Assembly (NCBI RefSeq): GCF_019634845.1
Contig: NZ_JAHCAQ010000015.1
Coordinates: 34,150-98,149 of the forward strand
Direction: 5' to 3'
Origin: Dokdonella sp.
GTDB lineage: Bacteria > Pseudomonadota > Gammaproteobacteria > Xanthomonadales > Rhodanobacteraceae
Length of the DNA: 64,000 bases
Shown here piece by piece: positions 27,332-37,189 of this stretch. Both the position numbers and the translations under genes were made by a program. The notes under the pieces are model-generated. The model was given only the letters and a program-made list of their open reading frames with translations. It ran no database searches and was not told the DNA's origin. Positions within the stretch are counted from its first letter, which is position 1. Each line of letters starts with the position of its first letter.

Positions 27332-28498
27332 ATGGACCTCAGCTACATCCTCAATCACCTCGGCGAGGACCGCGCGCAGTATTTCGGTGCGGTGGCACCG
27401 CCGCTCGTGCAGTCGTCGATCTTCGCGTTCCCGAACGTGGCGGCCATGCGCGACGCGTTTGCCGACGAGTACGGCCGGCACCTGTACACGCGCGGCAACA
27501 ATCCGACGGTCGAGATCCTGCGCCGGAAGGTCGCGGCGCTGGAAGGCGCCGAGGATTGCCTCATGTTCGGCAGCGGCGCGGCGGCGATGGCGGCCGGCGT
27601 GATGACCCATCTCGTCGCTGGCGACCACGTGGTCTGCGTGGCCAAGCCCTACAGCTGGACGCGTGCGCTGCTGCGCGACCTGCTCGGCCGCTACGGCGTG
27701 GCGGTGAGCTTCGTCGACGGCTGCGAGGTCGCGTACTTCGAGGCGGCGCTGCGCGAGCGCACGCGCCTCATCGTGCTCGAAAGCCCCAATTCGCTGACCT
27801 TTGAGCAGCAGGATCTCGCCGCCGTGGCCGCGCTCGCGCAGGCGCGCGGCATCCGCACGATCTGCGACAACAGCTACGCGACGCCGCTCAACCAGTCGCC
27901 GCTGGCTTTGGGCATCGACCTCGTCGTGCACTCGGCCACCAAATACCTCAACGGCCACAGCGACGTGGTGGCCGGCGCCTTGTGCGGCAGCAGCGCGCTG
28001 TTGCGCGAGGTATTCCGCGGGCCCTACATGGCGCTCGGCGCGATCCTCTCGCCACACGATGCCTGGCTGCTGCTGCGCGGGCTGCGCACGCTGCAGGTGC
28101 GCATCGAGCGCATCGCGCGCACGACGCGCGAGGTGCTGGCCTATCTCGAAGCCCATCCGCGCGTGCGGCAGGTCCATTCACCGCAGGCCAGCGCCAATCC
28201 GCAGCTTGCGCTCAGCCAGCGGCAGTTGCGTGGCGCGAGCGGGCTGCTCACGATCGAGCTTGCCACCGGCGAAGTCGCCGCCGTCGAGCGCTTCTGCGAT
28301 GCGCTCACGCGCTTTCTCATGACGGTGTCGTGGGGTGGTTACGAGTCGCTGGCCTTTCCGGTCTGCGCGGTGTTTCCGCCCGGCACGCCGCTGCGCCCCG
28401 GCGGCGACACCAACCTCGCCCTGGTGCGCCTGTCGATCGGGCTTGAGGATGCGGCCGTGCTCATTGCCGACCTCGAGCAGGCGTTGGCGCGTCTGTAG
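27332..28498 (+). CDS. Cys/Met-metabolism PLP enzyme (cystathionine beta-lyase type)
   Basis: A 388-aa fold-type-I enzyme of the trans-sulfuration family. LYTRGNNPTVEILRRKVAALE, MFGSGAAAMAAG and the PLP lysine K204 in HSATKYLNGHSDVVAG are diagnostic. Such enzymes break or exchange C-S bonds of cystathionine, methionine or O-acyl-homoserine. ESPNSLTFEQQDL and the absence of other sulfur genes leave the exact reaction open; beta-lyase (MetC) is the best guess. Confidence 0.8.
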   Translation: MDLSYILNHLGEDRAQYFGAVAPPLVQSSIFAFPNVAAMRDAFADEYGRHLYTRGNNPTVEILRRKVAALEGAEDCLMFGSGAAAMAAGVMTHLVAGDHVVCVAKPYSWTRALLRDLLGRYGVAVSFVDGCEVAYFEAALRERTRLIVLESPNSLTFEQQDLAAVAALAQARGIRTICDNSYATPLNQSPLALGIDLVVHSATKYLNGHSDVVAGALCGSSALLREVFRGPYMALGAILSPHDAWLLLRGLRTLQVRIERIARTTREVLAYLEAHPRVRQVHSPQASANPQLALSQRQLRGASGLLTIELATGEVAAVERFCDALTRFLMTVSWGGYESLAFPVCAVFPPGTPLRPGGDTNLALVRLSIGLEDAAVLIADLEQALARL

Positions 28499-28502
28499 CG
28501 CG

Positions 28503-28925
28503 CTACGGCAGGCTGCGGATACGCCAGCCGATCGCGATCGCCGCGATCGCCAGCACGACGCACAGCATCGCGCTCACGCGCAGCCAACGCACGAGCGCGA
28601 CCATGGCCGCGCCGCGCCGCACCGGCGTGTCGCGGATCACGCGCGCTGTCGGCAGCGGCCAACGACCGGCGCGCAGCGCGCGCAGCGACTGCCGCCAGGC
28701 ATGGGCACCGAGTACGAGCAGCGAGACGCCTGCCAGCATCGTGCTGGCACCGATCCAGGCACGCAGTTGGTGCGCGGCCGCATCGGGTGTCGCCAGCACG
28801 GCCTGGGCATACAGCCAGCGCTGCATGAGGTACAGGCCCACGCCAGCCGCCACCGCGCTCAGCGCGAGCAGCAACAGCGTGCGGCGACGATACGCCGGGT
28901 CGGCGCGCTGGATGTCCCCACTCAT
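28503..28925 (-). CDS. hypothetical inner-membrane protein
   Basis: 140 aa with three hydrophobic segments (about 16-34, 54-72 and 112-132) and a basic loop between the second and third (RQSLRALRAGRWPLPTARVIRDT). The stop is 4 bp from the convergent PLP-enzyme gene. No family is recognised with confidence; the loop-and-helix pattern resembles small uncharacterised membrane proteins of Lysobacterales. Confidence 0.6.
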   Translation of the reverse strand: MSGDIQRADPAYRRRTLLLLALSAVAAGVGLYLMQRWLYAQAVLATPDAAAHQLRAWIGASTMLAGVSLLVLGAHAWRQSLRALRAGRWPLPTARVIRDTPVRRGAAMVALVRWLRVSAMLCVVLAIAAIAIGWRIRSLP

Positions 28926-29019
28926 GCAAGCTCCCCATGCAAGGTGGTCGCATCATAGGTGGCCTCGGTCGCGCGCGGCGCGCCGTTCATCGTGCAATCG
29001 CTGCGCTTGTCGCCGCTGC

Positions 29020-29031
29020 TATGCTTGCGCG
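29020..29031 (+). promoter_or_regulatory. -10 element positioned for a leaderless mRNA
   Basis: TATGCT (29020-29025) ends 6 nt before the ATG at 29032, so transcription would start at or next to the start codon. No Shine-Dalgarno sequence is present. Confidence 0.45.
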
Positions 29032-29940
29032 ATGAAGACCTTCGCATTTGCGGCCGTGCTCGCGTTGGCACTCACGGCCTGCCAGAACATGGCACCCCGT
29101 CCGGCCGCGCATGCGGCTGCCGCAGCCCAACGCGTCGTGGTCGGCCGGTACGACAACCACGAGCAGGTTTGGCAGGCGCGCGGGCAGGGCAAGGCGATTG
29201 CGCCACCGCATCTGCGCGTGACGCTGGAGGCGGCGGGCAAGCCTGGCTGGACACTGTGGCGCATCGACCTCGACGGCACGCCGCCGATGAGCGCGCTGTG
29301 GGCGCTGCGAGAGGACAGCAGCGGGCCGGCGCCCGTGCTGGTGCCGCATCGCGCACTCGTCGCCGCGCCGGCGACCGGCAAGGCGTTCGATCCGGCGCAG
29401 TGGGCCGCGCTCGATGCCTGTGCGCTGCGCAGCGACGCCGGCCGCTACGCGGGCGACACTGCCACGTGTACGGTGCTGGCGCCGGGCATTGGCACCGACA
29501 TGGCGTTGTTGCCGCTCGCGATCACGCACGATGGCGAGTGGCTGCGCCTGCGCCTGTACGCCGACCAGGCTCGCGGCGGCGACGCGCGTGAGGACCTGCG
29601 CCGCATCCAACTGTTCACGGGCTGGGCGGCGCTCAACGGCGGCGGCCCCAAGGCCGCCGCGGACAGCCAGGATTGGCACATGGATCGCGCGCTGCAGATC
29701 GAGAACGAAGGCGGGCACTACGCGCTGCATTGGCGCGATGGCAGCGCCAGCGGCTATTCGCTCGAACTCGAGCGGATTGCCTACCAGGGCGGCAACGTGC
29801 CCGTGCTCAAGCTGGCCGTCATCGAGGATGCCAGCGGCCAGACCTTGGCCTACGCCTGGGCCAATCCCGAGGCAAACCGCATCGGCATCAACCTCGGCTG
29901 GCTGCAGGTCGGACTGGAACGCGCTGCGGCGACACCGTGA
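29032..29940 (+). CDS. putative lipoprotein of unknown function
   Basis: 302 aa. An N-terminal signal with lipobox LTAC (C17) predicts lipidation. The mature protein opens with VVVGRYDNHEQVW, and a strand-rich body has paired Cys (ALDACAL and DTATCTV). The phrase GRYDNHEQ and the overall size loosely recall the CpcT/CpeT lyase-like beta-barrel, but phycobilin chemistry is irrelevant here and the resemblance is weak. The gene is isolated between a convergent and a divergent neighbour. Start chosen at 29032 for the signal peptide. Confidence 0.65.
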   Translation: MKTFAFAAVLALALTACQNMAPRPAAHAAAAAQRVVVGRYDNHEQVWQARGQGKAIAPPHLRVTLEAAGKPGWTLWRIDLDGTPPMSALWALREDSSGPAPVLVPHRALVAAPATGKAFDPAQWAALDACALRSDAGRYAGDTATCTVLAPGIGTDMALLPLAITHDGEWLRLRLYADQARGGDAREDLRRIQLFTGWAALNGGGPKAAADSQDWHMDRALQIENEGGHYALHWRDGSASGYSLELERIAYQGGNVPVLKLAVIEDASGQTLAYAWANPEANRIGINLGWLQVGLERAAATP

Positions 29941-30037
29941 CGCGGGCCGCGATCGATGGCAATGCGCGTCGACGCGGCGATCTTCGGCGTGGTTGTCACT
30001 CGCCAGGCCATCGGCTGCTGCGGTGCTGCGCTGGGCG

Positions 30038-30964
30038 TCAGCGCGCCCGCTCGAGCCAGACTTCGAGTCCCTGCGCATTGAGCTCGATGTCGACGTCGAG
30101 CAAGGCGGCGAGGCGCGCGGCATCGACCTCGCAGCCGTGCGTGCGTGCCCGAGCGAGGTACAGCGCCGCGAGTTCGGCCGCGATCGCTGCATGGCGATCG
30201 CCGGCCTGCGCATGGCGGCGCGCGATCGCGACCATGGCGTCGATCTGCTCGTGCAGGTCGTCGCCGCAGCGGCGTGGTTCGGCGATGCGGCCGAAATGGG
30301 TCAGGTGCAGCGCACGCGGGGCGCACTCGAGCACGCGCTCGATCGAGGCATGCATGGCGTCGGGGTCGAACTGCACGGGTGAGGTGGTGGGGATGATGAA
30401 GGCGCCACGCGCGGTGTCGAACTCGCGGTAGGACAGGCCGAAGCAGTCGCCGGTGAACACGCTGGCGCTGCGCTCGTCGTGGATCGCGTTGTGGTGGCGC
30501 GCGTGGCCGGGCGTGTCCAGGCAGACGAGCGCGCGTCCAGCCAGCTCGACCACGTGGCCGTCGGCGGCCTCGACCACGCGCTGCGCCGGTACCGGGCGCA
30601 GCGTGCCGTAGCTGCGCTGCATCTCGGCCTCGCCATACACTGCGGTGGCGCCGGCAATGAGCTGGGTGGGGTCGATCATGTGGCGCGCGCCGCGCGGATG
30701 CACGACGAGCCGTGCGTTGGGCAGCCGCGCCAGCAGTTCGCCGGCGCCCCCGGCGTGGTCGAGGTGCACGTGGGTGAGGATCAGCCAGTCGACGGCAGCC
30801 GGCGTGAGTCCGGCTGCGGCCAACGCATGCAGCAGGCGCGGCACGCTATGGTTGGTGCCACAGTCGATGAAGGCGGCACGACTGCCCTCGACCACGAGGT
30901 GGCTCGCGTCGAAGCGCGGCCGGTGGAAGCCGGTGTCGATGCGATGGATGCCGTGCTCGACCAT
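30038..30964 (-). CDS. MBL-fold metallo-hydrolase
   Basis: 308 aa from the ATG at 30964. The metal motif THVHLDH (H65, H67, D69, H70) and the later GHARHH and FTGD residues complete a metallo-beta-lactamase site. A helical C-terminal region (about 200-300) has regularly spaced His (LTHFGRI). It starts 7 bp after the thiolase stop, so it belongs to the beta-oxidation operon and may hydrolyse a thioester, lactone or related intermediate. The specific substrate is unknown. Confidence 0.82.
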   Translation of the reverse strand: MVEHGIHRIDTGFHRPRFDASHLVVEGSRAAFIDCGTNHSVPRLLHALAAAGLTPAAVDWLILTHVHLDHAGGAGELLARLPNARLVVHPRGARHMIDPTQLIAGATAVYGEAEMQRSYGTLRPVPAQRVVEAADGHVVELAGRALVCLDTPGHARHHNAIHDERSASVFTGDCFGLSYREFDTARGAFIIPTTSPVQFDPDAMHASIERVLECAPRALHLTHFGRIAEPRRCGDDLHEQIDAMVAIARRHAQAGDRHAAIAAELAALYLARARTHGCEVDAARLAALLDVDIELNAQGLEVWLERAR

Positions 30965-30971
30965 GACGGGC

Positions 30972-32168
30972 CTACAGCGCTTCGAAGATGCCGGCTGCAC
31001 CCATGCCGGTGCCGATGCACATCGTCACCATGCCGTACTTCTGCCGGCGCCGGCGCAGGCCGTGCACGAGGGTGGCGGTACGGACGGCGCCGGTCGCGCC
31101 GAGCGGGTGGCCGAGTGCGATCGCGCCGCCGAGCGGGTTGACCTTGGCCGGATCGAGGCCGATGTCGTGGATGACGGCGAGCGCCTGGGCCGCGAACGCT
31201 TCGTTGAGTTCGATCCAGTCGAGTTGTTCCTTGCGGATGCCGCTGCCGGCCAGCGCCTTGGGAATCGCCGCGATCGGACCGATGCCCATGATTTCGGGTG
31301 GCACACCGGCGACCGCAAAGCCGACGAAGCGTGCCAGCGGCGTGAGGTTGTAGTCCTTGAGCGCCTGCTCGCTGGCCAGCAGCACCGCGCCGGCGCCGTC
31401 GGACATCTGCGATGAGTTGCCGGCGGTGACGCTGCCGCCGGCACGGAATACGGGTTTGAGCTTGGCCAGCACCGCCGGGCTCGTGTCCTTGCGCGGGCCC
31501 TCGTCGTGGCTGATGACACGCTGATCGGCGTGGATCGCGCGCGTGGCGAGGTCGGGATAGCGATCATCGAGCGTGAACGGGGCGATCTCGTCGCCGAATT
31601 CGCCGGCCGCCATCGCCGCCAGCGCCTTCTGGTGGCTGGCATAGGCGAATTCGTCCTGCGCCTCGCGGCTCACCTTCCAGCGTTCGGCGACCTTTTCCGC
31701 GGTGATGCCCATGCCGTAGGCGATGGCGACGTGTTCGTTGTCGAATGCGGCCGGGTTGAACGCGATCTTGTGGCCCATCATCGGCACCATGCTCATCGAC
31801 TCGGTGCCACCGGCCAGCATGAGGTCGGCCTCGCCGAGCCGGATGCGATCGGCGGCCATCGCGATCGACTGCAGGCCCGACGAACAGAAGCGGTTGACCG
31901 TGACGGCGGGCAGGGAGTCGGGCAGGCCGGCCAACAGCACGCCGATGCGCGCCACGTTCATGCCCTGCTCGGCTTCGGGCATCGCGCAACCGATGATGGC
32001 ATCGCCGATCCGTGCCGGGTCGACGCCCGGCGCCTGCGCCAGGGCAGCGCGCAGCACGTGTGCCAGCAGGTCGTCGGGGCGGGTGTTGCGGAACACGCCG
32101 CGCGGCGCCTTGCCGACGGGCGTACGCACGGTGGAGACGATGTAGGCGTCTTGTACTTGCTTGTTCAT
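30972..32168 (-). CDS. fadA: acetyl-CoA C-acyltransferase (3-ketoacyl-CoA thiolase)
   Basis: A 398-aa thiolase. The nucleophile C95 is in NRFCSSGLQSIA; GGAIALGHPLGATGA holds the catalytic His; CIGTGMGAAG near the C-terminus carries the second Cys. It cleaves 3-ketoacyl-CoA to acetyl-CoA and a shortened acyl-CoA. It is 91 bp downstream of the multifunctional beta-oxidation protein gene and followed by an MBL hydrolase gene. The symbol is by role; family members are hard to separate from biosynthetic thiolases. Confidence 0.93.
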   Translation of the reverse strand: MNKQVQDAYIVSTVRTPVGKAPRGVFRNTRPDDLLAHVLRAALAQAPGVDPARIGDAIIGCAMPEAEQGMNVARIGVLLAGLPDSLPAVTVNRFCSSGLQSIAMAADRIRLGEADLMLAGGTESMSMVPMMGHKIAFNPAAFDNEHVAIAYGMGITAEKVAERWKVSREAQDEFAYASHQKALAAMAAGEFGDEIAPFTLDDRYPDLATRAIHADQRVISHDEGPRKDTSPAVLAKLKPVFRAGGSVTAGNSSQMSDGAGAVLLASEQALKDYNLTPLARFVGFAVAGVPPEIMGIGPIAAIPKALAGSGIRKEQLDWIELNEAFAAQALAVIHDIGLDPAKVNPLGGAIALGHPLGATGAVRTATLVHGLRRRRQKYGMVTMCIGTGMGAAGIFEAL

Positions 32169-32259
32169 GGGGTGGTTCCTCGATCGGGAAGTTGGGCGGG
32201 GGCCAGGGCATGGGCGGTGGCTCGCACGCGCGCCAGTCCCGTTTGGCGGTTCCCGATGC

Positions 32260-34635
32260 TCAGTTGCGGAGCGGCTTGCCGCTGGCCAGCGTGTGCGCGA
32301 TGCGTTCCTGGGTCTTGGGCATCTGGGCGAGTTCGAGGAAGTGGCGGCGCTCCAGATCGAGCAGCCACTGTTCGTCGACCTGCGCGCCACGTTCGATGCG
32401 CCCACCGCACAACACGTCGCCGATGCGCGTGGCAATGACCTCGTCATGTTCGGAGATGAAGCGGCCTTCGCGCATGTTGACGAGCATCATGCGCAGCGTG
32501 GCCAGGCCGACGTCGCCGGCGACGCCGACCGCGTGCGCCGGCAGTGGCGGACGATAGCCGGCCTCGGCCATCGCGGCAGCAACCTGCCTGGCCACGTACA
32601 GCAATTCGAAGCTGTTGAACACGATGACATCGTCAGGGCGCAGCAGGCCGAGTTGCTTCGCCTCGAGTGCACTGCCCGAGGTCTTGGCCTGGGCCACGAC
32701 CTCGAACATGCGCTTGATCTCGGGGAACACATCCTCATCGTGCGCCCGCTGCGCGGCGCGCACGGCGATCTCCTTGAGGCCGCCGCCGGCCGGCAGCAGG
32801 CCGACGCCGGCTTCGACCAGGCCGATGTAGCTCTCGAGCGCGGCGACGGTGCGCGCGCAGTGCATCTGGAACTCGCATCCACCACCGAGCGCCAGCCCGC
32901 GCACGGCCGCCACCACCGGCACCAGCGAGTACTTGAGGCACAGGCTCGTGCGCTGGAAGTTCGCGATCATCGACTCCAGGCGTTCAACCTGTCCGCCCTG
33001 CACGAAGCCGAGCATGCCCTTGAGGTCGGCGCCGGCCGAGAATGCCTTGTCCGAGGCCTGCCAGATCACCACGGCCTTGAGGTTGCGTTCGGCGTAGTCG
33101 ATTGCGTGCTGGATGCCATCGAGCACGGCGTCGTTGACGGTGTTCATCTTGGTCTTGAACGAGAGGATGCCGACGCCGTCGTCGCCGAGCGTCCACAGGC
33201 GCACACCCTCGTTCTCCCACAGCGTGGTGCCGCTGGCCGGCTGCTCGCCGAGCAGGGCGTCGGGATAGAGCTGCCGCGCGTAGACCGGATGGCTGGAGCG
33301 TGGTTCGTACCGCGCCGACTGCGGCGACCATGAGCCTTCGGCATGATGGACGCCGTCGATGCGGCCGACCCAGTCGGGCAGCGGCGCCTTCGCCATCGCC
33401 TTGCCGGCGGCGATGTCCTCGTCGATCCATTGCGCGATCTGCCGCCAGCCGGCCGCCTGCCAGGTCTCGAACGGGCCGAGCTTCCAGCCGTAGCCCCAGC
33501 GGATCGCGAGGTCGACATCGCGCGCGGTCTGCGCGATCGATTGCAGGTGATACGCGCTGTAGTGGAACAGGTCGCGGAACATCGCCCACAGGAACTGCGC
33601 CTGCGGATCGGTCGAGGCGCGCAGCTTGCCGAACTGCTCCACGGGATTCCTGATCGCGAGGATGGCCGCCACTTCAGGCGACGGCTGTGCCGCGCTGGGC
33701 ACGTAGTCCTGGCTGGCCAGATCGAGCACGAGGATGTCCTTGCCGCGCTTGGTGTAGATGCCGGCGCCGGACTTCTGCCCCAGTGCGCCCTTGGCGATGA
33801 GCGCGCCGAGCCAGGCCGGCGCGGCGAAGTAGCCGTGCCAGGGGTCGTCGGCGAGAGTGTCGGCCATGGTCTTGATGACGTGGGCCATCGTGTCCAGGCC
33901 CACCACGTCGGCCGTGCGATAGGTCGCCGACTTGGGGCGGCCGATGGCCGGGCCGGTCAGCGCATCGGCCAGATCGAACGGCAGGCCGAACTGTGCCGTG
34001 TGGTGCATCGTGGCCAGGATCGAGAACACGCCGATGCGGTTGCCGATGAAGTTGGGCGTGTCGCGCGCATACACCACGCCCTTGCCGAGCGTGGTGGTGA
34101 GGAAGGCCTCGAGGCCGGCCAACACTCCCCGGTCGGTCTCGGTGTCGGGGGTCAGCTCGACCAGATGCATGTAGCGCGGCGGATTGAAGAAGTGGATGCC
34201 GGTGAAGCGCGGTCGCATCGCGGCCGGCAGGGCGCTGGCGAGCGCGTTGATCGACAGGCCCGAAGTATTGCTCGCAACAACTGCCGAATCAGATACATAC
34301 GGTGCGATCTTCGCGTAGAGATCGAGTTTCCAGTCGAGCCGCTCGGCGATCGCCTCGATGATGAGGTCGCAGCCGCGCAGTGCGGCGAGATCGTCCTCGT
34401 AGTTGGCGGGCGTGATCGCCGCGAGCACCGCCTTGCTGGCCAGCGGTGCCGGTGACAGCTTGCCGAGATTGGCAATGGCCTTGTCGACGATGCCGTTCTT
34501 GCCGCCTTCGCGGGCGGGCAGGTCGAACAGCACGGTGGCGACGCCGGCATTGGCCAGGTGTGCGGCGATCTGTGCGCCCATGACGCCGGCGCCGAGTACG
34601 GCGGCTTTGCGGATGCGAAGGGGCGGATGGTTCAT
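32260..34635 (-). CDS. 3-hydroxyacyl-CoA dehydrogenase / enoyl-CoA hydratase fusion
   Basis: 791 aa. Domain order is dehydrogenase first (VLGAGVMGAQIAAHLANAG at about 12-30, and FFNPPRYMHLVEL), C-terminal dehydrogenase halves, then the hydratase/isomerase domain (SDKAFSAGADLKGML and ALGGGCEFQMHCA). This is the reverse of FadB/FadJ and matches the FadN-type arrangement. It carries the middle two steps of beta-oxidation. The ATG at 34635 is preferred; a start further upstream adds a low-complexity leader. It lies 100 bp after the PsrA-like regulator gene. Confidence 0.93.
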   Translation of the reverse strand: MNHPPLRIRKAAVLGAGVMGAQIAAHLANAGVATVLFDLPAREGGKNGIVDKAIANLGKLSPAPLASKAVLAAITPANYEDDLAALRGCDLIIEAIAERLDWKLDLYAKIAPYVSDSAVVASNTSGLSINALASALPAAMRPRFTGIHFFNPPRYMHLVELTPDTETDRGVLAGLEAFLTTTLGKGVVYARDTPNFIGNRIGVFSILATMHHTAQFGLPFDLADALTGPAIGRPKSATYRTADVVGLDTMAHVIKTMADTLADDPWHGYFAAPAWLGALIAKGALGQKSGAGIYTKRGKDILVLDLASQDYVPSAAQPSPEVAAILAIRNPVEQFGKLRASTDPQAQFLWAMFRDLFHYSAYHLQSIAQTARDVDLAIRWGYGWKLGPFETWQAAGWRQIAQWIDEDIAAGKAMAKAPLPDWVGRIDGVHHAEGSWSPQSARYEPRSSHPVYARQLYPDALLGEQPASGTTLWENEGVRLWTLGDDGVGILSFKTKMNTVNDAVLDGIQHAIDYAERNLKAVVIWQASDKAFSAGADLKGMLGFVQGGQVERLESMIANFQRTSLCLKYSLVPVVAAVRGLALGGGCEFQMHCARTVAALESYIGLVEAGVGLLPAGGGLKEIAVRAAQRAHDEDVFPEIKRMFEVVAQAKTSGSALEAKQLGLLRPDDVIVFNSFELLYVARQVAAAMAEAGYRPPLPAHAVGVAGDVGLATLRMMLVNMREGRFISEHDEVIATRIGDVLCGGRIERGAQVDEQWLLDLERRHFLELAQMPKTQERIAHTLASGKPLRN

Positions 34636-34735
34636 GGACGGCTCCCGATGACGGATGGATGAGTGAGATGGATGGGGTGAGGTGGGCAGGGCGGCACGCC
34701 GGCGCCGATTCGGCCGCACGGCGTTGCGCTCGATG

Positions 34736-35353
34736 TCATGCCCGCAGGCCGGCGGCGGCGAAGGCGATCAGGTGGGTCACGGCTTGGCGTCGATGCGCGT
34801 CCTCGCTGATGGCGCTGCGGCGCTTGATGATGCCGAAATCGGCCATTGCATAGGTCACCGCGCCGGCGATGATGTCGAGCCGCCAGTACAGTTCATCCTT
34901 GTCGAGATTGGGCAGCAAGCGCAGGAAAACAATGGCAAATTCGCGCAGGACGTGGCCATAGTTCTCGGACAGGAACCGGCGCAGGCGCTCATCGTGCTCG
35001 GCGTAGGCGCGCGCCAGTACGCGCACGAAGGCGCCGCCGCCGTGGGCCTGCAGCGATTGCTGGAGCGCCGGGCGGATGAAGGCGTCGAGCACGGCCTCGA
35101 GCGTGATGTCGCTGCGTGCCGCCAGCGCCGCCAGCGCGGCCAGACGCTCGCGGTTGAGCTCGTCCAGGCGGCGCCGGAACACCTCTTCGATCAGGCCTTC
35201 CTTGGAGCCGAAGTGGTAGTTGACCGCGGCCAGGTTGACCTTGGCGCCGGCGGTCACCTGGCGCAGCGAGGCGCCGGCGAAGCCGTGGCGCGCGAACAGT
35301 GCTTCGGCCACGCCGAGGATGCGTTCGCGGGTCGAGAAGCTGGCTTGGCTCAT
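34736..35353 (-). CDS. TetR-family regulator, PsrA-like (fatty-acid responsive)
   Basis: 205 aa from the ATG at 35353. The helix-turn-helix is TRERILGVAEALFARHGF then SLRQVTAGAKVNLAAVNYHFGSKEGL, the PsrA/AcrR style. In pseudomonads PsrA binds long-chain fatty acids, represses itself and beta-oxidation genes, and activates rpoS. Here it is the first gene of a fad operon and a perfect palindrome of the expected type sits 20 bp before its start. Function by homology and context. Confidence 0.85.
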   Translation of the reverse strand: MSQASFSTRERILGVAEALFARHGFAGASLRQVTAGAKVNLAAVNYHFGSKEGLIEEVFRRRLDELNRERLAALAALAARSDITLEAVLDAFIRPALQQSLQAHGGGAFVRVLARAYAEHDERLRRFLSENYGHVLREFAIVFLRLLPNLDKDELYWRLDIIAGAVTYAMADFGIIKRRSAISEDAHRRQAVTHLIAFAAAGLRA

Positions 35354-35373
35354 GGCAGGCGGACTGCATGCTC

Positions 35374-35389
35374 TCAAACGATCGTTTGA
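35374..35389. promoter_or_regulatory. PsrA-type operator palindrome
   Basis: TCAAACGATCGTTTGA is a perfect 16-bp palindrome located 20 bp before the TetR start codon. It contains CAAAC-N4-GTTTG, agreeing with the G/CAAAC-N2-4-GTTTG/C consensus of Pseudomonas PsrA sites. It probably allows autorepression and control of the downstream fad genes. Confidence 0.75.
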
Positions 35390-35578
35390 ATGGTAGGCGC
35401 GTGCCATGCTGGCGGTCAAACCGCGTGCGGGCAGCGGCGTCGCGACAGTGCACAAGAGCGCCCGCTTTCGCTAGAATCCGCGCTGACAATGTGGTCCAAG
35501 TCTGCGGATTGGCGCAGTTTTGGCCCGCCACGCCCATTCGGGCGTGCCCCTGACAACCACTTGCGGAGATACCGGCTC

Positions 35579-36004
35579 ATGGCGCTGGAGCGCACCCTTT
35601 CCATCATCAAACCCGATGCCGTCGCCAAAAACGTCATCGGCGAAATCTATTCGCGCTTCGAAAAAGCCGGCCTGCGCATCGTCGCGGCGCGGATGAAGCA
35701 GCTCTCGCGCAGCGACGCCGAAGGCTTCTACGCGGTGCATCGCGAGCGTCCGTTCTTCAAGCCGCTGGTCGACTTCATGATCTCGGGTCCGGTCATGATC
35801 CAGGTGCTCGAGGGCGACAACGCGATCGCGCGCAACCGCGAGCTCATGGGCGCGACCAATCCCAAGGACGCGGCGCCCGGCACGATCCGCGCCGATTTCG
35901 CCCAGTCGATCGACGCCAACGCGGTGCATGGCTCGGACGGCGCCGACACGGCAAAGGGCGAAATCGCGTACTTCTTCACCGACGCCGAGCTCTGTTCGCG
36001 CTAA
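35579..36004 (+). CDS. ndk: nucleoside diphosphate kinase
   Basis: 141 aa, the typical Ndk length. [15 protein letters not shown] and the active-site histidine region ANAVHGSDG are diagnostic. It equilibrates nucleoside di- and triphosphates. TAGAAT at 35472-35477 is a plausible -10, implying a leader of about 95 nt. It is 9 bp before rlmN, as in other Lysobacterales. Confidence 0.97.
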   Translation: MALERTLSIIKPDAVAKNVIGEIYSRFEKAGLRIVAARMKQLSRSDAEGFYAVHRERPFFKPLVDFMISGPVMIQVLEGDNAIARNRELMGATNPKDAAPGTIRADFAQSIDANAVHGSDGADTAKGEIAYFFTDAELCSR

Positions 36005-36013
36005 GGTCGGGCC

Positions 36014-37189
36014 ATGACAGCAGCAACGCCAGCACCTGCAGCACGTCCGTCCGCCACCGCGGCGCGGGCTGCCGGGCTCGCGTCGGGCAAGCCCAATCTG
36101 TTCGGCCACGATCGCAACGGGTTGCGCGCACTGTTCGCGCAACTCGGTGAAAAACCCTACCGTGCCGACCAGGTGATGAAGTGGATGTATCACCGCCACG
36201 TCACCGACTTCGCCCAGATGAGCGATCTGGGCAAGGCCTTGCGCGACAAGCTCGCGCAGGCGGTGGAGATCGTTCCGCCCAACACGATCTTCGAGAAGCA
36301 GGCGAGCGACGGTACCCACAAGTGGTTGCTCGGCATGGATGGCGGCAACGCGATCGAGGCCGTGTTCATTCCCGAAACCTCGCGCGGCACCTTGTGCGTG
36401 TCCTCGCAGGTCGGTTGCGCATTGGCCTGCCAGTTCTGTTCAACCGGTGCCCAGGGCTTCAACCGCAACCTGTCGGCGGCCGAGATCGTCGGTCAGGTGT
36501 GGATCGCAGCGCGCCACCTGGGCAACGTGCCGCATCACCAGCGCAAGCTCACCAACGTGGTGATGATGGGCATGGGCGAGCCGTTGCTCAATTTCGACAA
36601 CGTCGTCACCGCGATGAGCGTGATGCGCGATGACCTCGGCTTCGGGCTGGCCAACAAGCGCGTCACGCTGTCGACCGCCGGCCTGGTGCCGATGATCGAC
36701 AAGCTCGGCGAGGTGGCCGACGTGTCGCTGGCGGTGTCGCTGCATGCGCCCAACGACGAGCTGCGCAGCGAGCTCATGCCGATCAACCGCAAGTATCCGA
36801 TCAAGGCGCTGCTCGAGGCTTGCCTGCGCTACACGCAGCGCCGCGCACGCACCACGATCACGTTCGAGTACACGATGCTCAAGGGCGTCAACGACCAGCC
36901 GGCGCACGCGCGCCAGCTGGTCAAGCTCATGCGCAAGGTGCCATCCAAGGTCAACCTGATCCCGTTCAACACTTTTCATGGCACCCAGTTCGAGCGTTCC
37001 GACGAGGCGGTGATCCGCGCCTTCCAGAAGATCCTGCTCGATGCCGGCGTGCTGACCACGGTACGCCGCACGCGCGGTGACGACATCGATGCGGCCTGTG
37101 GCCAGCTCAAGGGCCAGGTCGTCGATCGCACGCGCCGCCAGGAAGAATTCCGGCGCAAGCTCGAAGGAGGCGTGGCCGATGCGGCGTAG
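36014..37189 (+). CDS. rlmN: dual-specificity 23S rRNA/tRNA adenine-C2 methyltransferase
   Basis: A 391-aa radical-SAM enzyme. The iron-sulfur motif CxxxCxxC is C135, C139, C142 ([10 protein letters not shown]); [12 protein letters not shown] is another family signature. It methylates A2503 of 23S rRNA and A37 of some tRNAs. The N-terminus has about 20 Ala-rich extra residues. It follows ndk and overlaps the start of pilF by 11 bp, consistent with coupled expression. Confidence 0.96.
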   Translation: MTAATPAPAARPSATAARAAGLASGKPNLFGHDRNGLRALFAQLGEKPYRADQVMKWMYHRHVTDFAQMSDLGKALRDKLAQAVEIVPPNTIFEKQASDGTHKWLLGMDGGNAIEAVFIPETSRGTLCVSSQVGCALACQFCSTGAQGFNRNLSAAEIVGQVWIAARHLGNVPHHQRKLTNVVMMGMGEPLLNFDNVVTAMSVMRDDLGFGLANKRVTLSTAGLVPMIDKLGEVADVSLAVSLHAPNDELRSELMPINRKYPIKALLEACLRYTQRRARTTITFEYTMLKGVNDQPAHARQLVKLMRKVPSKVNLIPFNTFHGTQFERSDEAVIRAFQKILLDAGVLTTVRRTRGDDIDAACGQLKGQVVDRTRRQEEFRRKLEGGVADAA

